Source of the DNA: Diatrype stigma
Lineage: Eukaryota > Ascomycota > Sordariomycetes > Xylariales > Diatrypaceae
Reading direction: 5' to 3'
Length of the DNA: 64,000 nt
NCBI GenBank assembly: GCA_022225965.2
Contig: JAKJXP020000010.1
Span: 248,001 to 312,000, forward strand
A program made the position numbers and the translations under genes. The stretch's first letter is position 1. Each line of letters begins with the position of its first letter. This document shows, piece after piece, positions 10,716-23,709 of this stretch. Below the pieces are notes generated by a model. That model saw nothing but the letters and a program-made list of their open reading frames with translations. It was not told where the DNA came from and searched no databases.

Positions 10716-13388
10716 GGTGACAGCTTTACCTCGGTGCTCAACGGCGCACACTTATCTCAGAGGGGTGACAGGTGAGTTGGTGTTTAGATCTTTAGACTGA
10801 AGTAGGTTGATATGATATCAGTGTTCAAGAGTTGCAAAAAGAGCGGGCTGCATAGGTACTAAGTGCCTCCTTGTATGCAAATAATGAAGCGATTGATGTC
10901 TAGGGGAAAGAAATCACCAGGCTTCCATGCATAGTACGAAAAATCTTGTATGCATTAGGTAATCATCGAAAATTGGAAATGCAACGAAAATCTACATCCT
11001 ATGCTATTCCCACTAGGTGCCTAGGTACCCATAGGTGGATAAAAGGCTCATAGGTTTTCCTCATGATCAGCTACTACCTATAGTAGAGTGATTGAAGCTC
11101 ACCTCTCGCTGTTGCCGGACGGTTGATTTGTTTGCAGGCACATAACGAGGCTGATATTAGGGGTGTGCTTCAGCAACTTCGTTAGACCTGAGAACCGGCG
11201 CTTTGGGCATCTAGAAAAACCCTTACCCTTGCAGCCCTTGCTAGAGCCCTAGCAAGGAACCTCTGATCCGGCCAGCTCGAAACAAGCGTTGCCAAGTACC
11301 TAAGTACTGCCTTACCTAAGCCTGAGGCCTACTCCATACTTGAAGGTTCGTACTTGCAGATGCCACCTAAACTAACGCGCCAATAAGCGCCTTGCCGTGG
11401 CCACGCAGCCGACGGGGCCCCACCTGCACGTTAGAAGACGGCTTAAGCCGCAAGAGGCATAACGCCGTGCCTACCAGATATCAGATCTTCAATTTTTAAT
11501 TGCCCGCGATGTACGGAGTACGGACAAGACCTTCCTAGTCTCCAACGAAACTTGAGACTATGGTTGAAATCCTAGTGATCTAACTTATGAGGGGTTTGGG
11601 ATGGAATATTCATGATTAACTATGTAAATATTTCAGCAATATTGTATCATGTAAGCAAAATCATGAAATTGCCAGATGGGCAACCTTGAACGATGCACAA
11701 ATCAGCATTTGGAGCTGAATAAGTACCTAGACATGTACACAAGCTAGCCTGCATCTTTGTCATCTTGTGCTACTAGGTACCTATCGAAAAACTCAAACTA
11801 CGCATTAGTGGTCCATATAATTATCCCCACTTTCCAGTTAGGCAGTTACATACAAACAACTTTTGAAAGCTTCAAGGTTGGCAGGTTGGCCGAAGTGCCG
11901 AGTTTGGCTTTAGGTGAATGTTGGATTTTGCCGGGTTTGCCAGGAGCCAAAGCCAGGCATGTTGTGACCAGAGCCAATTTGTCATGCCTTCCTCATCACA
12001 ACCCGAACCCTCATAAACTGCACCTACGAAATTCGTGTCTTTAGTGTACTTAGGGACTCCAATTGGCGCTTTCCTCTGGATCCGAATTTGCAACAAGTTT
12101 GCTCACGAATCTACCCCATCTTCTGTTACGATAGCCCGGTGGCAAGAAGGATAGGCCGGCTCAGGGGTACGAATCCCTACCATGTGCATACATACATAGG
12201 CCAGGGCTTGCCAGGCAATAGCCCGAGGTTGCATGGCGGATGAGGGGATGGGTTGGTTGTATTTCGAAGGAATGAGATTGCAGCTACCTATGCAATAGTT
12301 GTTTAGAAATGTAGCCTATCACCGGTCCCTGACCAATCCAATGTTCGACCCCGTGATCACATACGTACTGCAGCCTGCATACAGGAGTGAACATTAGGTG
12401 CCAATGTAGAACTGCTAGTCGACCTGTAGGTACTGCATATGTACCACTACTACAGCACCCACGGGCCACGGCCCATGGGCCATCACCAACACTAGCACTA
12501 GTGGCATCATGCCTGTCTTCAGTACATACTACATGTATAGTGTCTGTGCCGGGGGGCTTGGCCTTCAGGTCGTGACTCTCAAATCCAAGTCGGGTTAAGC
12601 GCCGGCGAAACGACAGTTCGGGCTGTTTTGAAGACCTGCAATTTCAGCCTCTACGATTCCTACCATCTTCATCTCCATCGCGCGTGTGTACGAACGAACG
12701 TTGGAGGCCGACCGATTACAAACAAACCCATTGGAGAGACCGACGCATCAACACCATCGCAAATACCTGAGAAATTGGTAACGCCTTCTGGAGCCCATTG
12801 CACGATTCTTGCCTGTTACGCACGACGATCGCTCTTTTCTTATTTTTTGTTTTTCTTGTTTCTTATGTTCCCTATCCTTTGGTCTGGCCTACGTATCGCC
12901 GTATTCCGTATTAAAGTTCGATCCGGTCCACGAAGTACGATCACCACGTCCGAGCGAGCACGAGTACGGGAGCAAGGACCACGCTATCACAACTCAACCC
13001 GGAAAACCTGCCAACCACCGACTATATTGACCTGATATAAGCAAAGTGGTCATGAATGAGGCCCATGAAAGTTTACACAGATAAGCTTGAATAGAAAACT
13101 ATTGGCCTGGATGTGCCCACGTTGCGATGTAAGTTTGAGGTTTCTGGTTTTCTTTCTAACTCGCGTCACTATATTGTAAACGTCCCAGTTCCCACAAATT
13201 TGCCTACAACGTGGAACTGGAGCTGTGTGCAGCGATGTATCATTTGGTATCAATATTGTTGTCTTTGATGCAAAATGCGAAAGTACCTACGTTTGATTAC
13301 TGGGTCAAGTCGGGCAAGTGCCTTATGGTCGACATCCTGAACTAGATGACCTGCATCGACGACTACTACCAGCCTGTCAGTACTATAA
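10716..13388. other. Long intergenic region, probably includes the 5' leader of the SNT1-like gene
   Basis: About 2.7 kb with no recognisable coding exon. It holds several TACCTAGGTA-type repeat copies (11022-11035, 11296-11322, 11774-11784). The right part (12600-13380) has pyrimidine-rich stretches and may be a leader with introns belonging to the gene that follows. A frame of 135 codons at 12628-13035 has no domain. An ATG at 13346 opens a frame reading DDYYQPVS that would run into the SNT1-like frame only with a +1 shift near 13386. Confidence 0.45.
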
Positions 13389-15514
13389 TATGCTCATCGA
13401 TACACTTCATCTAGGGCTTCCCGTTATCCATCGTCACGATATGATGGCGATTCACGCCGTTCAAGGTCACGAGACCGATCCCCTGACCGGCGGTCACTCT
13501 ATAGTGATGGGGGACCGCGGCGTTCCTCAGCAGAATCTCGATCAAATAATTCGGCAGCCTTCCAGTCTAACCGAGATGGGTTTCGCGACATACCCCGTGA
13601 CATACCTCGAGACACTCCTCGAGGGCCAAAAGCCTTGCTTGACCCCCCTAACGGACCTCGTGGTGGTTACTCGAATGAGTTCCGTGGCCGGGGACGTGGT
13701 AGGGGCAGGGGCTGGCGAGATGATAGCCGGGATCGCGGAAGAGATAGGGACATGGACTTCAGGGACCGGAGGGATCCGCCATATCGAGATGAGCGCAGTC
13801 GGGAACGTGACCGTGGAGATTGGCGAGACCGAGATCGGGATAGCTTTAGAGGCCGCCGCCCGTCTCCTCGCGGTAGATCGCCCATTGGACGGGATTTCCG
13901 AGACTCGAGAGATCCGCGAGATGCCCCGCTAGGTGTCGATGCCGATCGTGCTCGGCGAGGTTCAAGAGATGGGCCGCTTTCCGCCGGATCGTCCTCGTCT
14001 GATCCTCCCTTTGGCCCTTCGTCGTATCGCGGTGGTTATAGTGGCCGCGGCCGCGGTAGGGGTGGTCGTGGAGACTGGGATAGGGGCCGTGGACGTCCCT
14101 TCTATGATGATCGTGACAGGTACGGGCCTCTTCCTAGAGCCCGCTCTCAAGAGGGGCGGTTTCGAGACCGGGATGACCGTGATCGAGAACGCGATAGCCG
14201 GTATTTCGATGCAGATACCCGCTCGCGAGACCCGAGGGATGATCGTGATGTTCGTGAGCGCGACAATCGGCCCAAGTCAGAGAGAACCTCACATGAACCG
14301 CCGCAGACGAAGAAGGATGTCTCGCCGCCACCTGTGGCACCTGCAGCACCATCTTTTGGGTCCGTACCGAATCGGACAGCGTCGTCAGTCGACATCGGAT
14401 CTGCCATAGGTAAAGCGCCACCTACTGGGCCGAGAGCATTGAAAGAGGATAGGCCAGCCCCTCCTACTCCTTCGCCTATAATGGAGGCGCGATTACCACC
14501 TACGGGGCCATCTAGACCAGCTTTTCCGGAAGGTAGCCCCCCTATCCCCTCTGGTCCGCGAGCTCAGCGTACGGGCCCGTCTAGTAAACAGTGGATCAAC
14601 CCCGCTCTCAAGAATCGGATGCCGGAATCTCCAAAGCCCAATAGGTCCCAAAGTCTTGCCCAGCCTCAGCCCAGTGGATTCCCCCGAGCCGAAAGTGTTC
14701 AGCCTGAGGGGCAGGTTGATATCGAGAGAAGGCCGCGCAGTAGTGACGCAAAAGCGGATCCTCAGATGCCTCCTATACATGGATCCTTCCGTGAACCGCA
14801 CCCTGCTGACACTCGGCAGGAGGCTGCTAAGACTCGCAGGCCTCTCTCCGCTGGCTCGCCTTTCGAGAAGAACCAGAAGCCCAATGTTAGCCCAGACGCC
14901 ATCAAAGTCGAGGGCACTACAGAGAAGCCAGCCCAGAGTGGCGTCGACAAGCATGGCCATGCCCAAGATGACATGATGCTAGACAAAGATGTCGCGATGG
15001 CAGCTGACAAAGTCAAGACCAAGGTCCAATCTCACACGATCAATATACCCGTCATCCGTGTCTCGCTACCTCGAAAGCAGCCAAAACGGGCTCTCATAGA
15101 CCAGTCTTCCGAATCCGATGATGACGAGGAATTTGGCGAGGAAATCGAGCATGAGATGCGTGAGGTGGAAGCGAAACTCAAACAATTTGATAGGGTCCAA
15201 GATCCTGTACCGATGGATGCTATCGTGAAGCATGCCGTGATTTCTTTGGATGCCGTCACAGGAATTTTAAGGGAACCGGAAGGCTTGGAGAATATGATCG
15301 GCCCTGTTCCGCACCCCGATGCCCCTGAGGTATCAAAAGTGGTCGCTGAATCGCATGCCGAGCAACTATCCAAAGAGACACCTGCTGCACCCAAGGCCGA
15401 AGAGGGGAAAAACTCAACCAATGAAGTCTTGCCAACCATATCCGAGCCTGTGCCAGCACCTTCGGTCACTTCTACTCTAGCACCAACAGCGCCTTCAGCT
15501 GACACCGATGCCGA

Positions 15515-15565
<51 letters not shown>

Positions 15566-17083
15566 TGATGCCGACGCCGATGCGGATGGCGATGCTGATG
15601 CAGATGGCGATACAGATGAGACTATGTTAGAGGCACCCCCCATAGCGCCGCCTGTCGATGAGAAGCCAAAGGTAGATGATGGAGACATGGTAATGGAAGA
15701 TGCTCCCAACACGAGCCAAGGTGATGTTGCTGCCTTAGCTACAACTCTACAACCCAACGAGACACCTAGCGTCCAGAGACACACTCGTTCTCCTGAAACC
15801 GAGCCGCCTCTTTTGAAGCAGGGGAGCAGAAGCGATTCGAGCCCACCTTCAGCGGAGGATGATGAGGCTGAGATGGAAGATGTTGTCGACCTTCGAGGCC
15901 TCGATATTGTCCGTACGCATGGGGCAACACCACCAATGGAAAGCCTGCCTGATTTTGAGGAGAAAATATGGTTTGAAGACGGCGAATTTGTCAAACTCAT
16001 GGACGCACCTCACTCGGATTTAGATAGTTTCATTCTGAAAAAGCTAAAGAGTGAAGCACAGGTAACGTTGACTGAGCAGACGCAATCCAAAAAGATATAT
16101 GCCGGTAACTACGAGCAGTATCTTCGGTTCACTTTGTCAGATGACCCGCTTGCTGTTAAAAGCCGCGAGAAATTTTCGTGTATGCCGAGCTTAATGGAAG
16201 CAACAAGTGGAACTAAACCCGGCTTCAATGCTGAGCCAAAGCCCGAATCGACAAGACGAAGTCGATATGCTTCGGAGCGTGATCTGGAGAGAATTCTCGA
16301 AGAATCGAAAAGGGTCGAGGACGAGAAAAGGGAACGGCAGCTACGAGCGGAGAAGGAGAAGTATAGAACAGAAAAGGAGGCCATTCTGCCCACTCAGTAT
16401 CAGACACCACAAGAGATGGAAAACGAATTCTACACGGATGTGAACGGCTTTATCCGGGCTGAGAAGGTTGTGGCCGCTTGGGAGGTCTTGCCACCTGTCG
16501 ACAATTTCACCGAGGAGGAATCTGGCATCTTCGAAAAGGCTTACCTCGAGTTCCCGAAACAGTGGGGACGGGTATCGGATCCGCTCCCTCACAGAGACTT
16601 TGGGACCAGCATTCAGTTTTATTATCTCAAGAAGGAGAAGGAAGAGCTCAATCTTAAGGAGAAACTTAAGAAGCGACCAAGACAACGTAAGAAGGGTCGA
16701 GGCAAGCAGAGATCTAGTGCCCTCGTCTCAGAATTGGGTAACGGAGATAATGAGAACGAGGAGAACCAAGAAACTGGCGAAGCCGGCGAGCGCCGGAGAC
16801 CCCGCCGGGCTGCTGCGCCGACATTTAATTCGGAAGCTACTCCAGCTACTGATGGGGAAGGGGCTACACCAACCGGGACTCCAGGACGCAGAGGTGGTGC
16901 CAAGGGAGAGGGAAGCTCCGAAAAGCCTGAGCGTAAGCGCCGAGGTCGTCAGGCTGCGAAAGATAAAGAGCCAAAGCAGCCACGCGTTACGCCAGCTCTT
17001 GCTGCTGCGCCGCCTTCAGGAAAGGGGAATAGGTCTCGTTCGAGCTCTAGAGCTCATGGCCCTGAGTGGCCAGTTCAGCCGCA

Positions 17084-17133
<50 letters not shown>

Positions 17134-19810
17134 CGCAGCAGCCACACGAGATTCCTCGACCCCTTACACACCCTGAACTAGCTCCAAGTGGTATTACCAT
17201 GCCACCAGCCAACATGCAAACGTCCTTCCCACAAAGCCAACCTCTAGTTGGCCCAGAAAGGGTTGTTGTTACCTCCGCTCCTCCGAGCTCTCTATTAGAC
17301 GTTATGGCACCGCCGCCATTGCGCCCGGACCCGTTGCAGCAACCCCCGGTCACAATGATAGATCTCCACCAGACAGGAGGCTCAGATCGCAAATCCGGCA
17401 CTCAACCGTCTAGTTACTGGAGCGTACCGGAAGCGACCGAGTTCCCAGCGCTCCTTCGATCTTTTGGCAGTGATTGGGCAGCTATCGCTGCTTATATGCG
17501 GACGAAGACTGCCGTCATGGTAAGTGGCTCCCAATCAATCATCTTGAGATTTCATAACTAATTATCCTTTCAATATAGGTGAAGAACTATTATGCTCGGC
17601 GCAAGGATGCGGGTACAGGTTGGGAGGCCATTGTCAACGAAGCCGATGCTAAGAGAGAACGTGGAGAGAAGACACCGGCGCCTCCCACACCCAGCGTCTC
17701 CGGAATCAAGAAACGCTACGAGACTTCGGGCAACCGACCGATCGCGGCCGCAGACACCAACATGGAGGATGCCCCTCCGGCAAAGCCAGAGCATCCTCCA
17801 CCGACGATATCTGGCCGTTTCAATGTGCCCATAACACCTGGACCCCAGCCTACTATACATCAGTTCGCTCACCCGTCCCAACAGCAGCCTCCGCCAACTC
17901 AGAGCCACAACCCTAGTCCCGTGACACCTCAACCTCTCGCTCAGCCAGTGAGCCAGGTCTCATCCCCAAGCACTCGGCCAATGAGACCGCCGCCATTTTC
18001 ATTCGTCGAGAGAGAACGAGATGTCATGTTACAACCCCGAACTCGCACCCCACTGGGGCAAAAGCCTGTACAACAAGTGCCAACTTCCGAGCCCCCTCCA
18101 AGACGCCCGTTACCTACTTCACAGATGGATGCGCAGGTAGAGCGGCAAAGAACAGAGATCAAGGCAAAGGAACAGTCGGAGCGCCCACCATTGCGTGTAA
18201 AGCAAGAGCCGGATCTTATTCGCCAATATGATCCATTCACAGCTCAGGCCCAACCCAGCCGCATGGCTCCATCCCGTGTAGAAAATGTGCCGATCACACG
18301 GCCTCCCGAACCTCCACGCGCGGTAGCCCCTGCTCCTCAGGCACCTTATGCTGCCGTACTTCAACAACAGTCCGGTAGGGGTCTGCTCAGCGACTCACAT
18401 CCATCGCCGCCGGCTCCTCCACGGTCCGTAGCTCAGCTGAGCCGGCCGACATCCGCTGCGAGGGGCGTTATAGAACGCTATAGCACTCCACCGCTACAGC
18501 CAATGCCACCCGCCGTTGCCCCTACTCCTCCGCGTCCCGCAGAGCGCAAAACTTCGAACTTGATGGCGCTGCTGAACGACGATCCTCCACCCGCCCCTAA
18601 GAGAGTCACCGATGTATCCTCAACACCTAAGCAGTCATCAACTCCACCGCCACTGTCAAACAGTATGCCTCGTGGTGGGGCGCCTCAGCCGCCGCCTCCA
18701 TCAACTCATAGCAGACGAGAGGTAGCTGTGCCTGAATCACAACCATACGGGTACAGTCACAGTCGGAACCCGTCTGGCACGCCGTCTGCTATGCCTCCGT
18801 TGAAACCCTACGCCACAGCCTCGCCACAGGCGCAACGTTCGGATCCACCTAGGCATATGCCTATAGAAGCTGCTGTAGACCGTGATTACTTTGCTTCAAG
18901 GTCACGCACATTCTCCACACATCAAGCTCCTACGAATTCACCCCAGAGCGCACATCACCCCTACTCCTCTCCAGGACAACCCGTTCCGATGTCGTACCAA
19001 CCACAGACGTCCTATCCGTATGGACCGCAGTCCCAGCCGCCAAGCGCCGGATCTCCTTCCCCACAATATTCTGGTCACCAACCATCTTCCAGAGTACACG
19101 AGCCCCCCCAGCCAAGCCGCGATCCTGGTTGGGCTAGCGCTCATCAAAGTCACGGACTGCAGCAGCAACACCACCAGCAGCTTCAGCAGCAACAGCAGCA
19201 GCATCAGCAACAGCAACAGCAGCACCAGCACCCGCACCAACAGCAAGCGGCGTGGGGACCACACCCATCGCAGCAGCCAAAGCCTACGCAACCCCCAACA
19301 CAGACGGCTTGGGCTGCTCAACACGCGCCGGCGCCAAAACCTCCACCGCCTAGCAGTTCCGTCCCACCCCAACCGTCGTGGGCCAACGTACCGCCACCAC
19401 GGGGCCATGATGCAATGGCCCTCCGGGACGTTCGCGACGTCTACCATCCACACAGGATGCAGCCTCCCTTACAACCCCAGTACGCGCCTAGCTCGCGAGC
19501 TCCGGAAGCTCCACCTCCGCAGGCCCCAGCAGGATACGCTCGATACTCGGCTACTCCTGGGCCTGGACGGGACCCTCGCGATTCTCGCGATCCTCGCGAT
19601 CCTCGCGATTTCGGTCCTCCTAGGAGCCATACGCCGGTCGGCGCTTACGATACTAGGCCCTACCCACCCCCGGGACAGGACATCCGAGATGTGCGAGATG
19701 CGCAGCTGCGAGAGCAGCATCAACAACAGACGCTACTGCAGCAACAGCTGAGACCGCAAGAAAGACCATATTACGAGCGCCCGCCGCCGCCCAATGGGTA
19801 CGGTCGGTAA
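13389..19810 (+). CDS. SNT1: SNT1/NCoR-like SANT-domain corepressor (Set3 complex subunit homologue)
   Basis: Very large nuclear protein (about 2,120 residues in the open frame). Exons 13389-17519 and 17579-19810 flank a 59-nt phase-0 intron (GTAAGT..CAATATAG) that splits the second SANT domain: TKTAVM then VKNYYARRKDAG. Order of regions: an Arg/Asp/Gly/Ser-rich RS-like N-terminus; disordered Pro-rich sequence; an Asp-Ala hexanucleotide repeat (15507-15615); a charged helix; a first SANT domain near 16510-16640 (EEESGIFEKAYLEFPKQWGR, HRDFGTSIQFYYLKK); a basic linker; poly-Gln at 17082-17141; a second SANT domain at 17418-17620 (SYWSVPEATEFPALLRSFG); then Pro/Gln-rich sequence with a second poly-Gln. 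The paired SANT architecture matches yeast Snt1 and animal NCoR/SMRT, which act in histone-deacetylase complexes. The true start is unresolved: no ATG lies in frame before 13752, and a stop at 13386 precedes the open frame. Confidence 0.85.
15507..15615 (+). repeat. Hexanucleotide GAYGCY repeat encoding Asp-Ala
   Basis: About 18 units of GACGCC/GATGCC, partly interrupted by GATGGC, lie in frame inside the SNT1-like gene and encode alternating Asp and Ala, with Asp-Gly at the 3' end. The interior block 15519-15565 is nearly pure GACGCC, so the length is likely to vary between strains. Confidence 0.9.
17082..17141 (+). repeat. CAG/CAA repeat encoding poly-glutamine
   Basis: About 20 consecutive codons, mostly CAG with scattered CAA and CCG, lie between the two SANT domains of the SNT1-like gene. 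A second, less pure Gln/His tract occurs at 19159-19245. Confidence 0.9.
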
Positions 19811-20931
19811 GACGTGCCTACGACACAAGAAGCTGGAGTGCGGCGTCCCAAGGCCATGTCAAGGCCCATGTGTAGTGCATCGAGATATTACCATTGAGGA
19901 TACCACCTGTGTTATGCTGCTACGGCACTTACAAATACTTACGGTATAACGATTTTACACCCTCCACAATACTCATTTCTGAGATGAGTGTAGACTACCG
20001 AGGTATCCTGATCATAAGACACGTGAAAAGGGAGGTCTGCTACCTGCTGTTATGATTTTCACCATCAAGATGGCTGGTTCTGCTGCTTGATTTTGTTTTC
20101 TTGCTAAAGTATACTGAGGAAAATATCGGCCGGCGTTTGTTTGCTTTGGTAGAAATTTGCAGGTTTGCCCTACGAGATGCATAGCTTTGATAAAGAGAGG
20201 GTATCGGGATGAAAGGGAGGAGAGGGACGGAAGGGACAGGGAGGGGTGGATCTGTTTTGCACAGCACAGTCTTTCGCACGCGCACACGGTTTTTTTATTT
20301 CTTCTTCCATCCTTTCTTGCGGGATTGTTTGGTGATGAGTAGACGAATCCTATTACTGAGTTACTAGTAGCGCTATCTGAGTGCTGAGGCGGATATTCAG
20401 CGGGTGGCTAGTGACTACTCGGTACCTCCTAGGTAGTCGGTTAGTACATAGCTGAGGTAGCTGTTTGTGCATAGACAGAGATCCAGGTTCGACGTTTGTA
20501 AGATAATGAAAGAGCAGCAGATGCAGATAGAATGAATAGTGCGATGGTTTGGGAAAGAAAAACATGACTATGACTAAGTACTTGCTGAGAGACGATACGG
20601 AGGTTGCAATAAGTGATGTCCTTTGCTTGCTGAGAAACGCTTGCTGAGAAATCGCTAACTATGTACCTACCTAGTATTAATCTGAGGCTCTGGGCGATGG
20701 TGAAGGTAAATGGATTGATAGGTTGCATGTGATTGGTGTTGAATCTTTTTTAAAGCTCCTGTCTTAGCTCCTTTCTTTCTAGGAGCCCCCGACCCCTCGG
20801 GCCCCCCTTTTTAGCCGAGACCACAAAACTCAAGCCCCGCACCACCACATGGCTACCCTAGTTATTCTCCCTTAAGACAAAAATTCTCATCCATCCATCA
20901 AGCTTCCAGAAGAAGCAACAAATGGAAACAT
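19811..20931. other. 3' flank of the SNT1-like gene and upstream region of the tRNA
   Basis: No coding exon is recognised. Short frames on the minus strand at 20012-20290 and 20441-20728 lack domains. Copies of the TACCTAGGTA-like repeat lie at 20419-20435 and 20663-20673. Confidence 0.5.
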
Positions 20932-21030
20932 GGCGAGATGGCCGAGTGGTTATGGCGTGTGGTTCAGGTTAAAGCTGAGCAAATCTTCCACATGGAGCAA
21001 TCCGCGTGGGTTCGAGTCCCACTCTCGTCA
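20932..21030 (+). tRNA. tRNA-Leu (anticodon CAG) with an 18-nt intron
   Basis: Class II cloverleaf. The acceptor stem GGCGAGA (20932-20938) pairs with TCTCGTC (21023-21029), with one G-T pair, and A is the discriminator. The anticodon stem is TGTGG (20958-20962) with CCACA (20988-20992). The anticodon CAG is at 20965-20967 with T33 before it and G37 after it. The intron 20969-20986 sits one nucleotide 3' of the anticodon, the canonical place, and contains CTGA that can pair with the anticodon. A long variable arm (GGA..TCC) is present. The T-arm is GTGGG TTCGAGT CCCAC. The A box (TGGCCGAGTGG) and B box (GGTTCGAGTCC) are good, and T6 at 21041-21046 can stop Pol III. Confidence 0.95.
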
Positions 21031-22045
21031 GAGTTTATATTTTTTGGCTTTTATTCATCTCCTGCCTATATTAATTCCGCCTGTATTATTTCCATGTTCA
21101 TGTTGCTTTCTTTTTGCATGTGTATTAGGTATGAGAGGTTAGGCATGAGGGGGTGAGTTATGAGTGACCTGCATGCGAATTTTTCTCGATTACCTAGAGA
21201 CTGCTTATTAAATAGCAAGCTATCAGTAAGCAAGCCATCCTTTACTATAGTAGCAGACTGATAAAGCCGCGTTATGCTGTGTTATCTTACAGTGTAAATA
21301 CCGGTAGGATAGATCAATCGAACATTGACTTCGCGCTAGCCACAAATACTACATATATACGAGGCGCAAATAGCCCGTATTTCTTATGTACTTTTGCCAT
21401 ATATTCCTACTTGCTAAATACTTGTTAGTACTTATTATTAACTTGGTTTCATTATTTCCGATAAGTTATTAGTACCTAAGTATAGGAAATAGTTTACGAA
21501 TATTTTACATATATAAGTCTATATGTACATTACTTGGAAAAGCTATATATTTATCGTTTTAATACATACGTCGTCGTCGCCAAAAATACAGCAAAATGGC
21601 AGTAGGTGTGGCTTGGTTCCAGTACAAATCAGGGAATTAGCGGGGGCAAGTGACGGCTAGCGCCCAAGTCAATGTTCGATTGATCTTACGTCTCGTAAAT
21701 ACCTGCCTACCTATTTATATATTCCAGTTCTCATTATGCTCGTCAATCCATAACTCTCCTCGCTCCAAGTTAACACCGCATTTCTAACATTCAAGACGAC
21801 GGGAGATACGATAGATGACGTTGCAGGTACGTCGTGAGGTGCATAATACGTAGCATATGTACATCAACGCTCTTGGTTATTGAGAAGCGCCAAGGCCTGC
21901 CAGGTAACAATCAGCAAACGGCCCGCTTTCGTCGCCTTCATCACAACGAACAGCAATCACATCCACGGATGGTTACGGATATATGCTGCTGCTGTGACAT
22001 AACCTGCATGCTTCCTGTAACGATACGACAACGTCTTGGTTCTTT

Positions 22046-22077
<32 letters not shown>

Positions 22078-22774
22078 ACCCCAAGTCCGACCGCAGATAC
22101 CATGCTTCCCTATCCATGCTTTCTTCGTAGTCGGTTGATTATGCATGCATCATTTGATGATATGTCGAATCTGTCTAGGACATCCTGCGGATGAAGCATC
22201 AGGACAGTCTTCCTTCTTTAGACTCTGCTTCTTGACTCCTTAGGTATTTCATCCCCGACCTACCGAATTTCGTGAGCATCAGCATCTAGCAGGATGGTTT
22301 GCAAGGGGGTCCATGACCGTCCATCGGCGAACGGACCGGATCCCGTGCAAACCTGGACCTCCCATTGGCCGGGGCAGGTCCCAGGCCCAGGCCCAGCCGC
22401 AGCCTACCTGCGTCCCGGGTCCTCGACTCTCACTAAGGTGCTTTTCTCATCAGGCACCCTGCAGCGAGTGACGGGGGCTGGCCGTCAAGATGATGAGAGA
22501 AACCATCCCATGGTGTGCGCATGCATACGTAATTATGTAATGTAGTTCGAACCCATATCATGGCCGGGATCCTCGTCGTGTTCTGGCATCTCCTACTCCT
22601 TCCTTACCCCCCTTCTCAGGCGCATTTCTTGTTAGGTAGTTAGGTATTAGCCTTCTCCGTATCTACTTAGCCCGTAACCACTACTGTGTTGATGCAATCA
22701 GGTATTATCTACCTGAGCACTTGTCCCGTCTGAGAGCCCTTGTCTGCAGTACCTGGTATACTCGTTCCTCAGCG
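21031..22774. other. AT-rich intergenic region, no gene recognised
   Basis: 21170-21760 is clearly AT-richer than the flanks. A (GGCACA)n repeat of five units lies at 22047-22077. No frame shows a domain. The right end is the promoter of the Zn2Cys6 gene. Confidence 0.5.
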
Positions 22775-23709
22775 ATGAGGCACCTCCGATTACTAGCCCC
22801 TGACACGCGCCCGCCTCCGTCTCCGCTTCCGCCTCCGCCCGGCGAGGCGGTGGTAGTGGCCCGACATCGCGACGGATCTCCACCGTCGCCGCCGCCACCA
22901 TCATTGCGCCTACCACCCTTGGGTCAGCATGGCAGCATAGCCAGGGATTCCTCTACATCGCTCTCTTCCCTCTCATCATTGTCCTCGTCCTCCTCCTCTG
23001 CCTCCACAACAACCCCACTACCCGTTCCTCCTCCTCCTCTTTCTTCTTCTCCTTCTTCTTTTCCACCTTCCTCATTAGCGCGGTTATCGAATCGCCGGGC
23101 TAAGACCCACCATCAAGCCAATAACAGCAACAATGCCACGTCTGTGGCCTGCGACGCCTGCCGCAGGCGGAAGTGCAAGTGCGATGGCGCGAAACCATGC
23201 TGTGGCTCTTGCGGGCACCGCGGCGTCGGCCTCGAGTGTAGCTATTCGGGAGAGGTAAGTCACGTTGTGGAACGAGTGGACGGGAGAACATGTCGACCAG
23301 GTCGGTGTGTGGGCCGGTTCCCCCTTAATCTCTTCTTGTCCTTTTTGTTTCCAGCCAATACCCCCTTCCCTCCTAACCCCCTCTGTCTTCCTAGCACGAC
23401 GTCATGTTCCCACCCACAGGAGAGGAAGAGAGAAAGAGAAAGCCCACCCGGAAGAGAGAGAGAGCGCGGTACAGGCTAACCCCGAGTCACCTTTTCGTTG
23501 CGCAGCAGTCCGGTCGCGGCCGCGCCATCCGCCTCGACAGGCGCAACGCCGACCTAGAGCACGAGAACGATCGCCTCCGCTGCCTGTACCGCCTCCTGGG
23601 CGAGCTGCCCGAGAGCGAGGCCTGCGAGGTCCTGCGGCGCGTTCGCACCGCCGAGGATCCGCTCCTTGTTCTGAACCATAGTAAATCTTCTTCCTTTTCT
23701 TTCTCCTGA
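22775..23709 (+). CDS. Small Zn2Cys6 binuclear-cluster protein
   Basis: Two exons, 22775-23254 and 23506-23709, joined by a 251-nt phase-0 intron (GTAAGT, branch GGCTAAC, acceptor GCGCAG). The ATG at 22775 is the first in frame. The 227-residue protein has a Ser/Pro low-complexity N-terminus, then a C6 cluster at about residues 128-158 (CDAC..C..C, then CGSC and a final Cys), and after the intron a basic segment (GRGRAIRLDRRNADLEHEND) that looks like the dimerising coiled coil usually found just after the zinc cluster. It ends soon after that, without the middle homology region of full-length fungal regulators, so it may be a short regulator or a truncated gene. Target genes cannot be inferred, although the SDR and the AflR-like factor lie downstream. 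Confidence 0.7.

Noticed and set aside
12628..13035. A 135-codon frame upstream of the SNT1-like gene
   Set aside because: No domain and no splice link in phase to the downstream gene; more likely leader or spacer.
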